A stretch of 64,000 nt of DNA from Spirodela intermedia (GCA_902729315.2 LR746266.1:4164759-4228758), one strand, 5' to 3'; counted from the first letter of the stretch, positions 38,036 to 49,325 are shown. Notes: a model not told the origin generated them from the letters alone. Numbers and translations: made by a program.

Positions 38036-38426
38036 TAAGGAATCGAGATCATCGGGCCGCCGCCCCACTTTCTTGACGTGGGTTGACCCATATAAATGTA
38101 ACTGTGACGGCCGATTGATCCCGTCACCCGGCCCAGTCGATTACCGCGTCCTCCATGTACTACTACTACTACTACTTTTACCGCTATGAACGCCTGGGAT
38201 TCGTTCTTATCCTTCTGCTGCATTGGCTCGCATCACTTTAGCGGGGAGATTAATCTGATCGTGCGGTGTTTCACATCGATCTAACCGTGGGCGGGAGAGA
38301 GAGAGAGGGAGTAGATTTTCTCTCTCCGTCGTCGTCTCTGAGGGTTTGAAAAAAGCATCGATAAATCCCAATCCCTAGCCCCTTTGTGAGCACATCCCCG
38401 GCGATCGGCCGTCCTCGATCTACGCC

Positions 38427-39954
38427 ATGGCTTGCTACTGCGGTGGCAACCAGGTTCACGGCCGGCAACCTAGCGGTGGCTGCTATTGCGTCTGCGCTTG
38501 CGCTTCTTCCGGCTTCCCTGCTGGTTCCCATCCGCCCATCCCGAATCTGGCCCCGAATGTGGCCAATGATCCGCTGCTTCTGGCCCTCGTAGCTCGACTC
38601 CTTCATCCCCCACCGGCGGCGGCAGCACCGTCGCCGCCTAGCTACCAGTTCTGCCATGAAGAATACCAGGGTTTCCAGTTCCCATCTCAGCAGCGGGGGC
38701 AACAGAGGCGTGACCATCAGCATCAGTACCAGCAACATCAACACGAGCGACAGCAGCAGCCGCAGCCACAAGCTCAGAGCCTCATCCGGTCGCTGCTTCG
38801 ACGGATCGCCGCCCTCGAGTCCGCAATTCCCGGCGTGTCCTCTTCGCCTCCTACCGCTGAGATGCAGGCGGCTTCTCCTCGCGGGCGTCCTGCGCCACGT
38901 CGTGCCTTGTTGCGCGATCTGGCGGCGCGCACCATCCAGGCTGCTTTCCGGCGGTACCTTGTCCGACGGTCGCGGATCCTCCGTGACCTGAAGCACTTGG
39001 CCTCCATCAGATCCCATCTCGCGGCCCTTCGATCGTCTCTCTCGGACGAGACGCGCATCAGCCCGAAGGCTCTGTACCAGAGAGTGGTGGATCTGCTCCT
39101 CCAGCTCGACTCCATCTGGGTAAATCCTGATCCAGAATTTCGAGAGGAGTCGGGAGGGTCCCATTTTCATTCGTCGGATGTTTATCGTGTTGTACTCTTC
39201 TGGATTTTTCTCTCAGAGCGCGGATGTGATGATCCGAGAGGGAAAGAAGCCGATCAGTCGCGAACTGGTGGTGCTGCTAGAGTTTGCGGAATCGTTAATG
39301 GTGCAAAAGCGTGAGGTAGGCGTGGAGGCAATGGAAATCTCCCGTCGGCGCATCGATCAGGGAACATTCTCCGGAAAAGGGAGGGCGGGTTTCGAAGATC
39401 TCCCGGATCTTTTCGAGGTCCCGGTCGAGGAAGCTGAGGAATCAGACGAGGGGAGCCCGAATATCGGTGCCTCCACCACCAACACGGCGAAGAGGACCAC
39501 CTTTGAGGAGAGCGTGAAGGGGTCCAGGGTTTCCACCATTGCCGGGGAGTCGATCATCGAGGAAGAGAGAAGCCGATTAAGCGCTGGCGGCCGTGCGCCA
39601 AGAGGAGCGGGCGTGGTGTCACAGGAGGATGTAATCAGGTGGAACTCCTACAGATTCGTCCCGGAGGAAGCCGCCGGAAGAGATGATGGCATCAGCAATT
39701 TCTTTCCTCTCTCCGACGACTTCGTGGATGTACCACGGCTAAGCGGCGACGGCGGAGGAGGAGTATCCCGGCGCATCAACACCGGCGACGAGGGCCTCCG
39801 AGGCAACCAGAACGGAAGGATAATCTTCCCCGGGAGGAGCGGGTCTCCGGCGGATCAAGACGGTCCCAGCTCGTCAGGTTTGTCTGCCCCATTGCCTCTG
39901 CAGATGGAGCCGCGGAAAGGCAATACGAAGAAGATGACCGTGGCGGTAATCTGA
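38427..39954 (+). CDS. BAG-family co-chaperone with IQ motif (BAG8/BAG5-like)
   Basis: Two exons, 38427-39119 and 39217-39954, join in phase 0 to 476 residues. The N terminus is Cys-rich (MACYCGGNQVHG; YCVCACASS) and Gln/His-rich up to about residue 120. An IQ calmodulin-binding motif follows (ARTIQAAFRRYLVRRSR, around residues 167-183), directly joined to a helical BAG domain that continues over the splice site (ISPKALYQRVVDLLLQLDSIW ... ELVVLLEFAESLMVQKRE), then an acidic and Ser/Gly-rich tail. IQ plus BAG is a plant-specific arrangement; such proteins bind calmodulin and Hsp70. The closest family is BAG8, annotated as chloroplastic in Arabidopsis, but location here is uncertain. Both exons are GC-rich. 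Confidence 0.85.
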
Positions 39955-40774
39955 TAGCTGGGGCTTCTCCTCCCCGTCCGTCCGGTCTCCTCAGCTTCTC
40001 TTCTGATCTTGCCCTTGATATGTTTGCGGGTTTGCTCTTACCCTCTACTTCTTCCTCCTCTCATTCTGGTTCTTCAAGTGATGAGTGCTATTCTTCTGGG
40101 CTGGGAAGCCTGGAGAGCACCTGTACTGCAATCCATGATCCTTGAAATTTTCTTCTGCAAATTCTGCACTTAGTCTCACCTCGGCTGCGTTCTATAACCA
40201 TCTGTCTAGACCAATCCGGCTAACAACCAGTGACCAATATCAGTAGGGACTTGTTTCTCTGATCTTAATATCGCTAGAGATTGGTTTATATAAAGTCAGC
40301 TGAATTGAGATTAATCAACCTGATGCCATTTTTATCTTGGAAAAGTTGGATTAGAATCGAATATAATCACAACGCTCCCATGTATAAATTCAAACCAAAA
40401 TAGTAAATTCGGCTGCATGTATTTGATAATATTGCAGGTCAAAGATTGAATTTTCTGCATTTTGCCTCCCATTCCCCTTCTATTTCTCTAAATCTATCTC
40501 TGTTTATAGAAATTTACGACTTTTGCCTCCAATCCCCAAATGTCATGGTGCATGCCCGCATCACTGGGTTTCCTCCCCAAAGTCAACGGTGTAAGGAACT
40601 GGTCAGGAATGACCGGGGGTTGGGAGCATCCTGCAGAGCTACCCTTTTCTTCCGTAAGTACAAAGTCAACGGGATTTATCAGCCCGGAGGAGTCGTCCTG
40701 TTGGTACGAACTGTTGCTCTTCTTCGTCATACTCGTTAAAATTCTGATGCGCCTCCTCTTTAAGATTGCCCCCC

Positions 40775-40814
<40 letters not shown>

Positions 40815-41234
40815 CGATCTCTGTCTCTCTCTATCTCTCATGTATGTGTGTGACGACAGATGGGAATTATGAGGCACACAACCAGATCAAAGCATGATTG
40901 TTCATGAGACAGACAAAAGCATGAGGCGTCGAGTGACGGAGGGGGAGGGGGGGCGACGCGAGTACGTCTTCATCGCGTGGGCTCCACACGACATAAAAGA
41001 GACGTTAATGAGGGACCGCCCTCTTCCCTGTGATCACACGATCTCGTTGACGTCGCAAGCTCTCGACGCTTATTACCTCTCATCGCCCCCACCCCTCTAC
41101 ATGTTCATAAAAACCTCCTCCCCACTCTCTCTCTTCCCCACTCTCCCGCTCTCTTCATCTCTCTCTCTCTCTCTAGAGCTGTGGACTTTGTCTGGTTTTT
41201 CTCTTCCTTTTCTCTCGTCCGAGGTAGTCAATCG
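39955..41234. repeat. BAG-CLE spacer with CT microsatellites
   Basis: Contains the BAG gene 3' UTR and the CLE upstream region. A long (CT)n lies at 40778-40812 and more CT-rich tracts at 41130-41175 in the likely CLE leader. A TATA-like CATAAAAAC at 41106 could serve the CLE gene. No coding region is supported; the minus-strand frame at 40494-40877 is largely microsatellite. Confidence 0.5.
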
Positions 41235-41528
41235 ATGGGGGGCTCTCTGCGAGCGCTGGCCTTGGCAGGGCTGCTGCTGTCGGTGGCCGTATGCGGGGAG
41301 ATGTCGCAAGCGTCGGCACAGGCGGAGTCCTGGCCCTCCGCCTCCCTCTACCGCTGCCACCGCCACGCCCACCAGCGGAGGCCCACCTGGTGCATCCGCC
41401 TCGCGAGGACGCCCCGCCGGCCGGGGCCACCGTCACCGCCGCCGCCGCCGCCCTCCAGCAAGGAGACCACCGTCTACGACGAGGAGAAGCGCCTCGTGCC
41501 CACCGGCCCAAATCCTCTCCACAACTGA
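41235..41528 (+). CDS. CLE peptide hormone precursor
   Basis: A single exon encodes 97 residues. The N terminus MGGSLRALALAGLLLSVAVC is a clear secretory signal peptide. A variable Arg/His- and Pro-rich region follows, with seven consecutive prolines near residue 65-73. The protein ends exactly with the CLE dodecapeptide RLVPTGPNPLHN (residues 86-97), and the stop codon follows the final Asn. Secreted CLE peptides, processed and hydroxylated or arabinosylated on the conserved prolines, act on CLV1/BAM-type receptor kinases to control meristem and vascular development. The motif is closest to Arabidopsis CLE9/CLE10 (RLVPSGPNPLHN), with Thr in place of Ser at position 5. The ATG at 41235 is chosen because it begins the signal peptide. 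A longer frame overlapping it in another register is a shadow. Confidence 0.93.
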   Translation: MGGSLRALALAGLLLSVAVCGEMSQASAQAESWPSASLYRCHRHAHQRRPTWCIRLARTPRRPGPPSPPPPPPSSKETTVYDEEKRLVPTGPNPLHN

Positions 41529-41731
41529 GCGGAGATGCTGCCTCCCCTCCTTACCTGCTAAATTTTTCTCTTCTTCCTCAACACTCCGGAGACAGTCTTC
41601 ATCGTCCTTTCTTGTTCTTTCTTTCCATTTCTTGATGTCTCCGTCTTCCCCACGAGCCTTACAAGGAGGGGGACGGAGCCGTCTGTCTGTGTCATGGAAA
41701 GGATCTACAATGGAGGATGTTTAGCTCGGAG

Positions 41732-41766
<35 letters not shown>

Positions 41767-43508
41767 ATCTCCTCTTGGAAAGTTGTCTGCTGTTCTACCT
41801 GCTCTGCGTGTTCAAACGAGTCCCGTGAGTCAATAAATTCGGTGGCGGGCGATCAATGTGAACGAAACACGCGGGGGAGTTAGATGGGGCTCTCCGTCTG
41901 GGTCTCTCTCTTTCTCTAACCTCGTCGCCGTTGTTCCGGTGGCGTTGCTTCGTCGGCGTCGCCGGCGGGAAGGGGTGCATGGCCGCGGAGGAAGACGACG
42001 GACATCGAATGGGGGGGTTTCTTCAAACTGAAAATCCCTAAATGGCCATGGGATTGGGGGACCGTGGCGAGCTAGGAGGCTTGCCAACGGAACCCTGTGT
42101 TCGTATCCCTCCCGCAGGTCAGCCACGCGGCGATTTAAGTGGGCCTTCGTGGAAAGGACGCGAGACAGCATAACCGCCGTGGTCTTCATTTATGAAGCCA
42201 GGCCGCAGAGCACGAGAGCTCAAGAGAAGTCCATGACTTCCTTTATTTGAGGGGACCGCCGTGGGGAAACCACCGTCCTTCAACGGCGGTGACCGTACAC
42301 CCCCCGGATGAAATCAGAAGCCCTCGTTCTTGAAGAATTAAATTATCTACCTTTATACCGCAGACATTAAGAAAAATAAACAGAAAGCAGAACCCTGCAT
42401 GCTGAAAAGGGCATTTTTTTAATATTTTTTTTATAGAATTGTGATCCTTTTGAAAAAAAAGGGAGATAAAAAGGGCAATTCAGGCCAGAGCATGATCAGA
42501 TGTCACCTGTTAGTAGTCCATTCATCAATCAACGGGTGAGTGAATTACCATCCACAGGCAGTGCAGGAAATGGGGAAACGAGAAATGAAAAATTGTGTAG
42601 GCAGGACAGTACCTTGGAAGATGACTTTGCTGGTGTCCAAAGTTCAGGATCATTTTCGAGCTTAGCATCAATGGAGATAGTCTTGGAGTTTTGGGTTTTG
42701 GGAGCTAATCAGTGTCAAGTAAAACCAGCCAGACATATGAAATCACATCTTCCACGAAGGCCTCCAAGAAGCTTTGCAAACGATGAACAAGAGGAAGAGG
42801 AGTGACACAGTGTCCAGACCTGATGACCATCTTCTGTTGTCACTGCCCTTCTGCCAACATGTGATGTCCTCTGCCACTAGCCATCTATCATCAGGAGCCT
42901 CATAGAAGGTTAAGCTCCTCCAAGACCACATGTGAATAGGTGAGTAGGAGAGGAAAAAGGGATGGGGCTAGGAATCTAATCTGCCTGCCGGCTGTCCCAC
43001 AGTCTGCTGCCGCTTATTCAACGATGCATGCCACTTACCATCCCTCAAAAGCGATCATATTGGTTTTTCCTTCATTCTTCCGTCTCCTCTTCTCACCTGC
43101 TGGTGATCAGATGCTAGCCACCCTCAAGGAGAGCAAAGAAAACGAACATAGTAAAAATGGCAAGCACAAAATTTTAACCATGGCCACTCCTTTCTTTCTC
43201 ATATTAGCCATTCACTCCCACTGTCCCTTCAACCATCAGCACCTCTTTGTCCTCCACTCAAACATACCAGATGAGACTGGTTCCATGTATGTTGAACAGG
43301 TTAGCTTCAAACCACATATGGAGAAGAAATTGGCTAAGATTTGTCCAATTCCAAACTAGTTGACAATTGACTTGCAAACAAACTAGTTAGAACAGCTCAA
43401 ATCAGCAGCATATGATGCCGTATGAAGCATAAAAGTTTTCCTCCCTAACTCAATTTCAATAAAATGTACTTGTGGTGTTAAAATTACGAAAAAATATGTT
43501 AAACTTAC
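41529..43508. other. region without a recognised gene
   Basis: The CLE 3' UTR with (CT)n at 41735-41763 is followed by mixed sequence. A minus-strand frame at 41830-42189 (119 codons, from MKTTAVMLSRVLSTKAHLNR) lies downstream of an AAATAAAG motif but resembles no family I know and its second half is Arg-rich low complexity. Frames at 42500-42805 and 42940-43359 on the plus strand are likewise unsupported. No repeats or RNA genes are recognised. Confidence 0.4.
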
Positions 43509-43749
43509 CTCATGTTCCAATAGTTTAGCAACTTCATAATGTTCTGAAAAATTAACACGAGAAGGTCCTAAAGTGCCTTACTTGAAGAGCGTATACCAGG
43601 GGCTCAGCTAATGATTCAACTAGAAGCTGATGTGTCTGTTTTGTTTTCTCTCTTGGTCTTTCGATTTCCCACAGTGATCCATCTTTAACTTCTATTTCAG
43701 GGCTAAAGGTGCTTACAGATAAAGAAGCCCATGCTTGATTAATGTCCAT
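43509..43749 (-). CDS. possible unidentified gene fragment (two candidate exons)
   Basis: On the minus strand a TATAAG motif at 43793-43788 precedes an ATG at 43749 by about 40 bases. The frame runs 56 codons (MDINQAWASLSVSTF ... GSLWEIERPREKTKQ ... LAEPLVYALQ) to a good donor CAA|GTAAGG at 43581. A possible second exon at 43543-43509 is bounded by TTTTTCAG and GAG|GTAAGT. I do not recognise the protein and could not find a convincing continuation at lower coordinates. It could be a small novel gene, a gene relic or chance. Confidence 0.3.
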
Positions 43750-43793
43750 AAAGATGTTGAATGTAGACAACGGGGAAAGGAGCAGCTCTTATA

Positions 43794-44575
43794 GCGGGCC
43801 GGGGAATATTGATGTGGTGTTGCTGGCTACGTATCATCCTAATCTGCAGTTCAATCCATGACATTGGCTGACACCAAAAAACTATAGCATAGAACATTCC
43901 CAATGCCTTTTTAACATCGTTATGTATGATATAATCTCTAAGATAACCCTCGAAGTCAGCATATGATCAAAACGAGCACATCATTTGTTTAGAACCACTA
44001 AAATCACAATACACAATACTGGGGAAGAAAACATCACTTTGATTTCATTTCCCCACCTTGGACGCAATTCAAATGTATAGCTGGCGCAACGAAAAATTCA
44101 ATCGGCATCTGAATTTTAGAGTTGGCCATCCTAATCCAAGGACTTCATGAGCTACACAACTTCCAGTTATTCCGGAAACAGCCAAAAATCAAATAGAATG
44201 CTGTAGATACGAGCGTTCTCATGCCTCCTATGGGAATAGTATCAGGAACAGTATCAAAAATAAAAGCAAGATTGCAGTAGTATCAGAAATGAAGTCAGTT
44301 TCTAAATTTTAAAAGATTAAACAAATGTCAGCATATGAACCATTATTACAAATAATGACTCCTAAGGGAGCAAAAACGTACGAGCAATTTGAAACATCAT
44401 ATATACGAACATGAAAATCTACATCAAAGGCCTTGTGCTCTTCGGGAGCTTTCGCCATGCCCACGAAGGAAAACCAAAAATCCCCAAGATCTATCTCCTC
44501 CAACGGGAGTTACAAAGCCACCGTCCAGAGAATGAGGAGGCGGAGGAAGGCCCATCGAAGCCCCGTCCAAACGCA
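43794..44575. other. spacer including ISD11 3' UTR
   Basis: No convincing coding sequence. The right-hand end must contain the 3' UTR of the ISD11 gene transcribed leftward. The small frames here have no family character. Confidence 0.5.
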
Positions 44576-44860
44576 TCAAGAGGCGTTGAGCTCCATGATG
44601 TTCTTCACTTGAGGAGCGTAAATGGAGTACACCACCGCCTGACGCTTCGCAATCTCGAGCTGAGACCTACCCTCAGAGAAGGCTGACGCGATGGCGGAGG
44701 GGTCGGTGAGCCCGCGATTCTCCCGGAACCCGTCGATCGTCCTCCGCCGGACGTACTCCCTGATGTTGTAGTCGGAAAACTTGGCAGCCGTTCGGAGGAG
44801 CGAACGGAGAAGCGAGAAGGCCTCCGCCCTCGACAGACCCGATCCCACCGCGCTAGCCAT
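44576..44860 (-). CDS. ISD11: ISD11 / LYR motif-containing protein 4
   Basis: Small mitochondrial partner that stabilises the cysteine desulfurase NFS1 and, with acyl carrier protein, is needed for Fe-S cluster assembly. A single exon encodes 94 residues, matching the family length. The LYR-type signature is in FSLLRSLLRTAAKFSDYNIR (residues 15-34), with the first position Leu-Leu-Arg rather than Leu-Tyr-Arg as in plant ISD11 proteins. Further family stretches are RRTIDGFRENRGLTDPSAI and LEIAKRQAVVYSIYAPQVK. No separate transit peptide is visible, as is common for LYR proteins. It lies head to head with the PPR gene, 694 bases between start codons. Confidence 0.95.
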   Translation of the reverse strand: MASAVGSGLSRAEAFSLLRSLLRTAAKFSDYNIREYVRRRTIDGFRENRGLTDPSAIASAFSEGRSQLEIAKRQAVVYSIYAPQVKNIMELNAS

Positions 44861-45554
44861 TTCGGAGAAGCGAATGGAGAATGCGCCGCAGCAGCAGCAG
44901 CGAAGATGAACCTTCCAGAACGATTCTCGAGCCGCGCTTCAACCCCTTCCGATCTTTTTGTAAGAGGCGGCATTCACAACATACAACCTAGGAAAATCAA
45001 CACCGTCCGTTCTCGGACAGTCGGACGGTTGAGATGCACTTTCAGGGCAACATTTGTATGTCCGGAGGGAGAAAGTCAGCGTCAGGGGGAACGATGCGGC
45101 GGGTTCCTCTCGACCCCCTTACCATTTTCGGGCCAATTCCCGCTTCGTACTACCCAAAAATGAGATTCTCGCCAAATCTGAGTCTGGTGCTCCATCCATT
45201 GCCTGTGTAGTACCCGAGCTTCAAAGTTTCTGTTTTTATGTGAGAAGTATCTGAGCTAAGAGACTCCGGTGAGGGAAGGTGTTGAGTCAATTGAGCAGCG
45301 CACTCGAGGTCGCTGCTGGGGATGTCTTCCCCCACGAGACCCACGCCGGTGGGTTTACAATCTCTGTTCCAGATCCCCGGAGGCGTCTACTGGGCGACCG
45401 AGAAGAGGGATGGTTATCCCTGTTTGCCTCATTTGGGCTTGCCTTCATCTTTCTTTTAGTCTAGCCGTTGACTTGTTTCAGTGTGGGATGGAACTGTTTT
45501 ATGCACCTTCAGTGATCGATCTTCATCCTGCCGCTTTGACCACATCCATTGGGC
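44861..45554. promoter_or_regulatory. bidirectional spacer between ISD11 (-) and PPR (+)
   Basis: GC-rich, with no TATA box that I can place, and short open frames in several registers. It must contain both leaders and promoters. TATA-less bidirectional promoters are common for housekeeping organelle-protein genes; co-regulation here is inference. Confidence 0.4.
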
Positions 45555-47150
45555 ATGATCATGTCAAGCGCGAGGGGAAGCCTTCGGTTACTGGAGAAAT
45601 GTATAAATATGAGGCAACTGAAGCAAGCTCATGCCCAGATAGTCTTGGGAGGGCTTGGAGAGAACAGATTTGCCATCAGCAGGATCTTGGCTTTCTGCTC
45701 GGACCCAAACAGCGGCTGCGTCGCTCATGCTCAGGTGCTTTTCCGGCAGACTAAGCAGCCAACGATATGCATCTGCAACACGATGATAAAAACGCTCTTG
45801 CTGAAGGGAGAGTACACCAGGCTCGCAGACATTTATCGTCAAATTCTGCATGATGGGCTTCTCCCAGACAACTATACGTTTCCTTACATGCTCAAGGGAT
45901 GCGCCCACCTGCGAGACTCTCAGATCGGAGAACAAGTCCACGGCCACGCATTGCAACTCGGGTTTGACTTTGATGTTTTTGTCGGAAACACGCTCATTCT
46001 CATGTACTCAGCGTGCGGTAAAATGGAAGACGCACACCAGATGTTCGACCTTACTCCTCAACGAAATGCAGCTTCTTGGACGGTCCTAATCTCCGCATAC
46101 TCCAAGCTGGGGGAGGTTGGAGCCGCCCGGGAGCTCTTCGATCAGTCGCAGGTGAAAGACCGGGGAGTTTGGGGCTGCATGATTTCTGGGTATGTCCAGA
46201 ATAACTGTTTCAAAGAGGCCTTAGGCATGTTCAGAGATATGCAACTGGCCGGCGTCAAACCAGACGAGGGTATCTTTGTGAGCATCCTCAGTGCTTGTGC
46301 CCAACTGGGGGCCCTAGATCTCGGCACCTGGATCCACCGTTATCTGAAACGGGTCGGCTTCACGCTGGGCATTCGCCTCTCCACTGCCCTCATAGACATG
46401 TACCTGAAATCCGGAGACTGGGCCCTTGCCATCAAGCTGTTCGCCAATATGCCGCAGAGGGACGTCATCTCCTGGAACGTGATGATCATCGGCTTGGCGA
46501 CGCACGGAGACGGCCGAGGGGCACTCGAGCTGTTCGCTCAGATGCAGAGAGAAGGATTTTCCCCAGACGAGACCACCTTCCTCGCTGTCTTATCTGCTTG
46601 CTCTCACTCGGGTCTGGTCTCAGAAGGCCTCCGGGAATTTAAAAGCATGAAGGCGGTGCACGGAATCGAACCCAGAGGAGAACATTACGGCTGCGTGGTG
46701 GACTTCCTCTCCCGTGCCGGGCTGTTCAACGAGGCCCAAGGGATCATCGCCATGATGCCCACTTCGAGCAGCCCCTCGGAGAAGGCGGTGGCATGGAGGG
46801 CTCTACTGAGCGCCTGCTGGCGGCACGGAGAAGAACAGTTGGCGGAACTCGCCGCTCGTTGTCTACTGCAGCTGGAGGATCACAGCGGAGCGTACGTCCT
46901 CCTCTCGAACGTCTACAGGAGGAGCGGCCGGCACGGAGTCGCCGAGGGAGTGAAGAAACTGATGTGGGGCCGAGGAGTGGCCAAGCCTCCAGGCTGCAGC
47001 TCCGTAGAAATCGGCGGATCTGTTCACGAGTTCGTCGCCGGCGAGAGGGTCCACCGGCAGATGAGCCAGGTGTATGAGGTCTTGCATGCGATGAGCCATC
47101 ACATGGACGACAATGGTGCCACATGCACATCTGATGAAACAATCCTGTGA
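45555..47150 (+). CDS. PLS-class pentatricopeptide repeat protein with E/E+ domain
   Basis: Intronless, 531 residues from the first in-frame ATG; the open frame extends two codons further upstream only through TTG. The N terminus (LLEKCINMRQLKQAHAQIV) is typical of PLS-class editing-factor relatives. Repeats run to about residue 430 (VFVGNTLILMYSACGKMEDA; WTVLISAYSKLGEVGAARE; DVISWNVMIIGLATHG). E and E+ like motifs follow (AWRALLSACWRHG; SGAYVLLSNVYRRSGRH; PGCSSVEIGGSVHEFVAGER). There is no DYW deaminase domain. Such proteins specify C-to-U editing or other RNA processing in mitochondria or plastids, with a deaminase supplied in trans. The exact target is unknown. GC rises strongly toward the 3' end. 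Confidence 0.93.
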   Translation: MIMSSARGSLRLLEKCINMRQLKQAHAQIVLGGLGENRFAISRILAFCSDPNSGCVAHAQVLFRQTKQPTICICNTMIKTLLLKGEYTRLADIYRQILHDGLLPDNYTFPYMLKGCAHLRDSQIGEQVHGHALQLGFDFDVFVGNTLILMYSACGKMEDAHQMFDLTPQRNAASWTVLISAYSKLGEVGAARELFDQSQVKDRGVWGCMISGYVQNNCFKEALGMFRDMQLAGVKPDEGIFVSILSACAQLGALDLGTWIHRYLKRVGFTLGIRLSTALIDMYLKSGDWALAIKLFANMPQRDVISWNVMIIGLATHGDGRGALELFAQMQREGFSPDETTFLAVLSACSHSGLVSEGLREFKSMKAVHGIEPRGEHYGCVVDFLSRAGLFNEAQGIIAMMPTSSSPSEKAVAWRALLSACWRHGEEQLAELAARCLLQLEDHSGAYVLLSNVYRRSGRHGVAEGVKKLMWGRGVAKPPGCSSVEIGGSVHEFVAGERVHRQMSQVYEVLHAMSHHMDDNGATCTSDETIL

Positions 47151-47383
47151 AAACATCTCATCTACATTTTTTTTAATGCAGTTGACTCGGTGGGAACCCA
47201 TTAAAAAACCCCTAATCGGATGGAGAAATCAACCGCGCAGCCTCAAAAAATTGCTATATAAAGAAACACAACAGCAGATAATTCTATTCACCCCCAAGCA
47301 GGGCAAACACATTGGATTGGGTGACCACATACTGCCGCAAGTCCACGGCTGAGGGGAGACAATATAACACAGTAGATTGAACG

Positions 47384-49325
47384 CTAATCGCCCCCCACTT
47401 GCCTTCTCCAGGTGTCCTCCACAATGAGCTCATCCACGCCCCAGTCCTCGTAACTGTGGGCCATCCACAGGAAAGATTGGCGTGTACTGTCAGATAACGA
47501 AGATGCGAGTCAACTGGAAAAGGAAGCATCTGTGTATCAAGTAATCGAGAGACGTGCCTTCCATCGGGCAAATAGCGCCGAATCGTGAAGGGTATCTTCC
47601 TCTGTCGGAGCTCTTTCATGGCAATCTTCACGTCAGAATTAAATGAATATGGCGTCAGTCAATGATTAAATGGGTTGCTAAATGAAATCTGAGACAATCG
47701 CGGTTCAGCTGGAGATGTGTGACAGTGGCAAGCCCTTACCTCCAATGGATCGGTTTCACCCTCGAGCTCAACCATCACCGGAGCATTCATGCTGTTCCAC
47801 CATCAATTATTGTTTAGTAATTTGGCAAAATCAGGTAGCATAAGGAGGGTCAAAATAAAGTACCTTATCTGGAGGGCACGTGTGCCCAAAATTCTTGCAC
47901 GTTCATACTTGGTCATGTATTTCGAAGTCTTCCTAGGGCGTTCTACCGGTGGCCTCTCTTCCTTCTCTTCAGCTTCAGCACCGACAAAGGTATCAGTAAC
48001 CTCTTCGTTAGCCTTCTCTATCTCCTCCTCTGCTCCTTCCTGCAACGAAAAATTATAATCTTACGTGCTGAGTTTGCCACATGAAAATGTTGCCTACCAT
48101 GTCAGAGAGAAGAAATTTACCTCTATTTCTGGTTCCGGGGGTTCGTCCTCGTACCTCAAACAATGTTCAAGTTTTTTAAAAAAATCAGTTATCACATGCA
48201 CAACTGCCGCAAAAAATTGAAATATATTTTTTCTATGATTTTCGTAATAAGAAAATGTTTAATTGATTTTTTTCTCTCTGACAAAAGTTGAAGGAAAGAT
48301 CACAGTAACTTGGTACGGAAAGGAAAATCTAGGAACTAATAACAATGATTTAACGAAATAAACAACTACAATTCAGAAACAATAATCCCCGTCAGTAAAT
48401 TTTCACGCGTCAGTTTGTAATGTACGACCTATTAAGAGGTAATACATTGCTCGGACAAGAAACTAATTCAAAGAGGAACCTTTTTCTATCCGGAAGTTTA
48501 ATTTATTGTTAACCTGATTTCAACTTGAAATCAACCTTTCAAAACGAAAAATTCTTTTTTTTAGGAGGAAGATATGTTGATCATTGCTTCAATAGAATGC
48601 TAGCTTCTCATCATCAATTTCAAGATTTATATAGAGATAAATTCCTACATCTATAATACAAGTTAAACCGCAAATCAGCTACTTATATATCATAGTTATT
48701 CATTTAATATTAATTATCATGCATTGCAGTTTATGCAGAATAAATGCTTCAACACCAACGTCACAATAATCCTGGAATACTCCACACCAGTAATATTATA
48801 GTAATGAACCTGAAAATATTTTACAACACCACATGATTTCATTCCGTACCTTTTACCAAGAAATTATCGATTGTGACGATAAGAAACTGGATACAACCTG
48901 CTTTCTGAAGCCTGTGTCGTTTTCTGGGTATTCAACCCTCAAAAATTGTTTGTGCAGAATGGTTGAAATATGCAAGGCAATGGTGATCTATAATTTGACC
49001 ACTGCAAGTCTTGACATGCAGATAGTCATGACACGAAAAAGATTTAACTAGATAGAAAATGTATATTTGATCACTCCACATCTTTAAATGACGGTATTCA
49101 ATTGTAATGACACGAAAAAGATAAAATACTTAACTAAATAGGAAGTATACTTTAGTATCTGAGACAATACAGGCCGAGATGTTTTTTTAACTAGAGATAG
49201 AAAATGGAAAGCCAAAAATCACCCTGATAGAAAGAGGAAGGGAAAGAAGGGAAGGAAGGGAGGGAACAAAGAGCAATAGCTCGAGCATACCCCATGTCCA
49301 TATCATCGTAGTCGTCGTCGGCCAT
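47384..49325 (-). CDS. NRPB6: RNA polymerases I, II and III subunit RPABC2 (RPB6)
   Basis: Shared small subunit of nuclear RNA polymerases, bound to the largest subunit near the clamp. Six exons on the minus strand: 49325-49291, 48154-48121, 48039-47864, 47791-47740, 47625-47558 and 47453-47384. They give 144 residues, the usual length. The N terminus is acidic ([23 protein letters not shown]). The conserved core has [20 protein letters not shown], then [32 protein letters not shown] and the invariant C-terminal [13 protein letters not shown]. The last intron must start with GC (GGAAG|GCACGT at 47557), since only that choice yields the family sequence LPDG-S-YEDWG. Intron 1 is about 1.1 kb and AT-rich, with no nested gene seen. 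Confidence 0.96.

Noticed and set aside
38271-39170. 299-codon minus-strand frame opposite the BAG gene
   Set aside because: The sense strand has the IQ and BAG motifs; the antisense frame is an artefact of GC-rich codons.
40894-41724. 276-codon plus-strand frame overlapping the CLE gene
   Set aside because: Made largely of CT-repeat Ser/Leu and Pro/Arg low complexity in another register; the CLE frame has a signal peptide and canonical C terminus.
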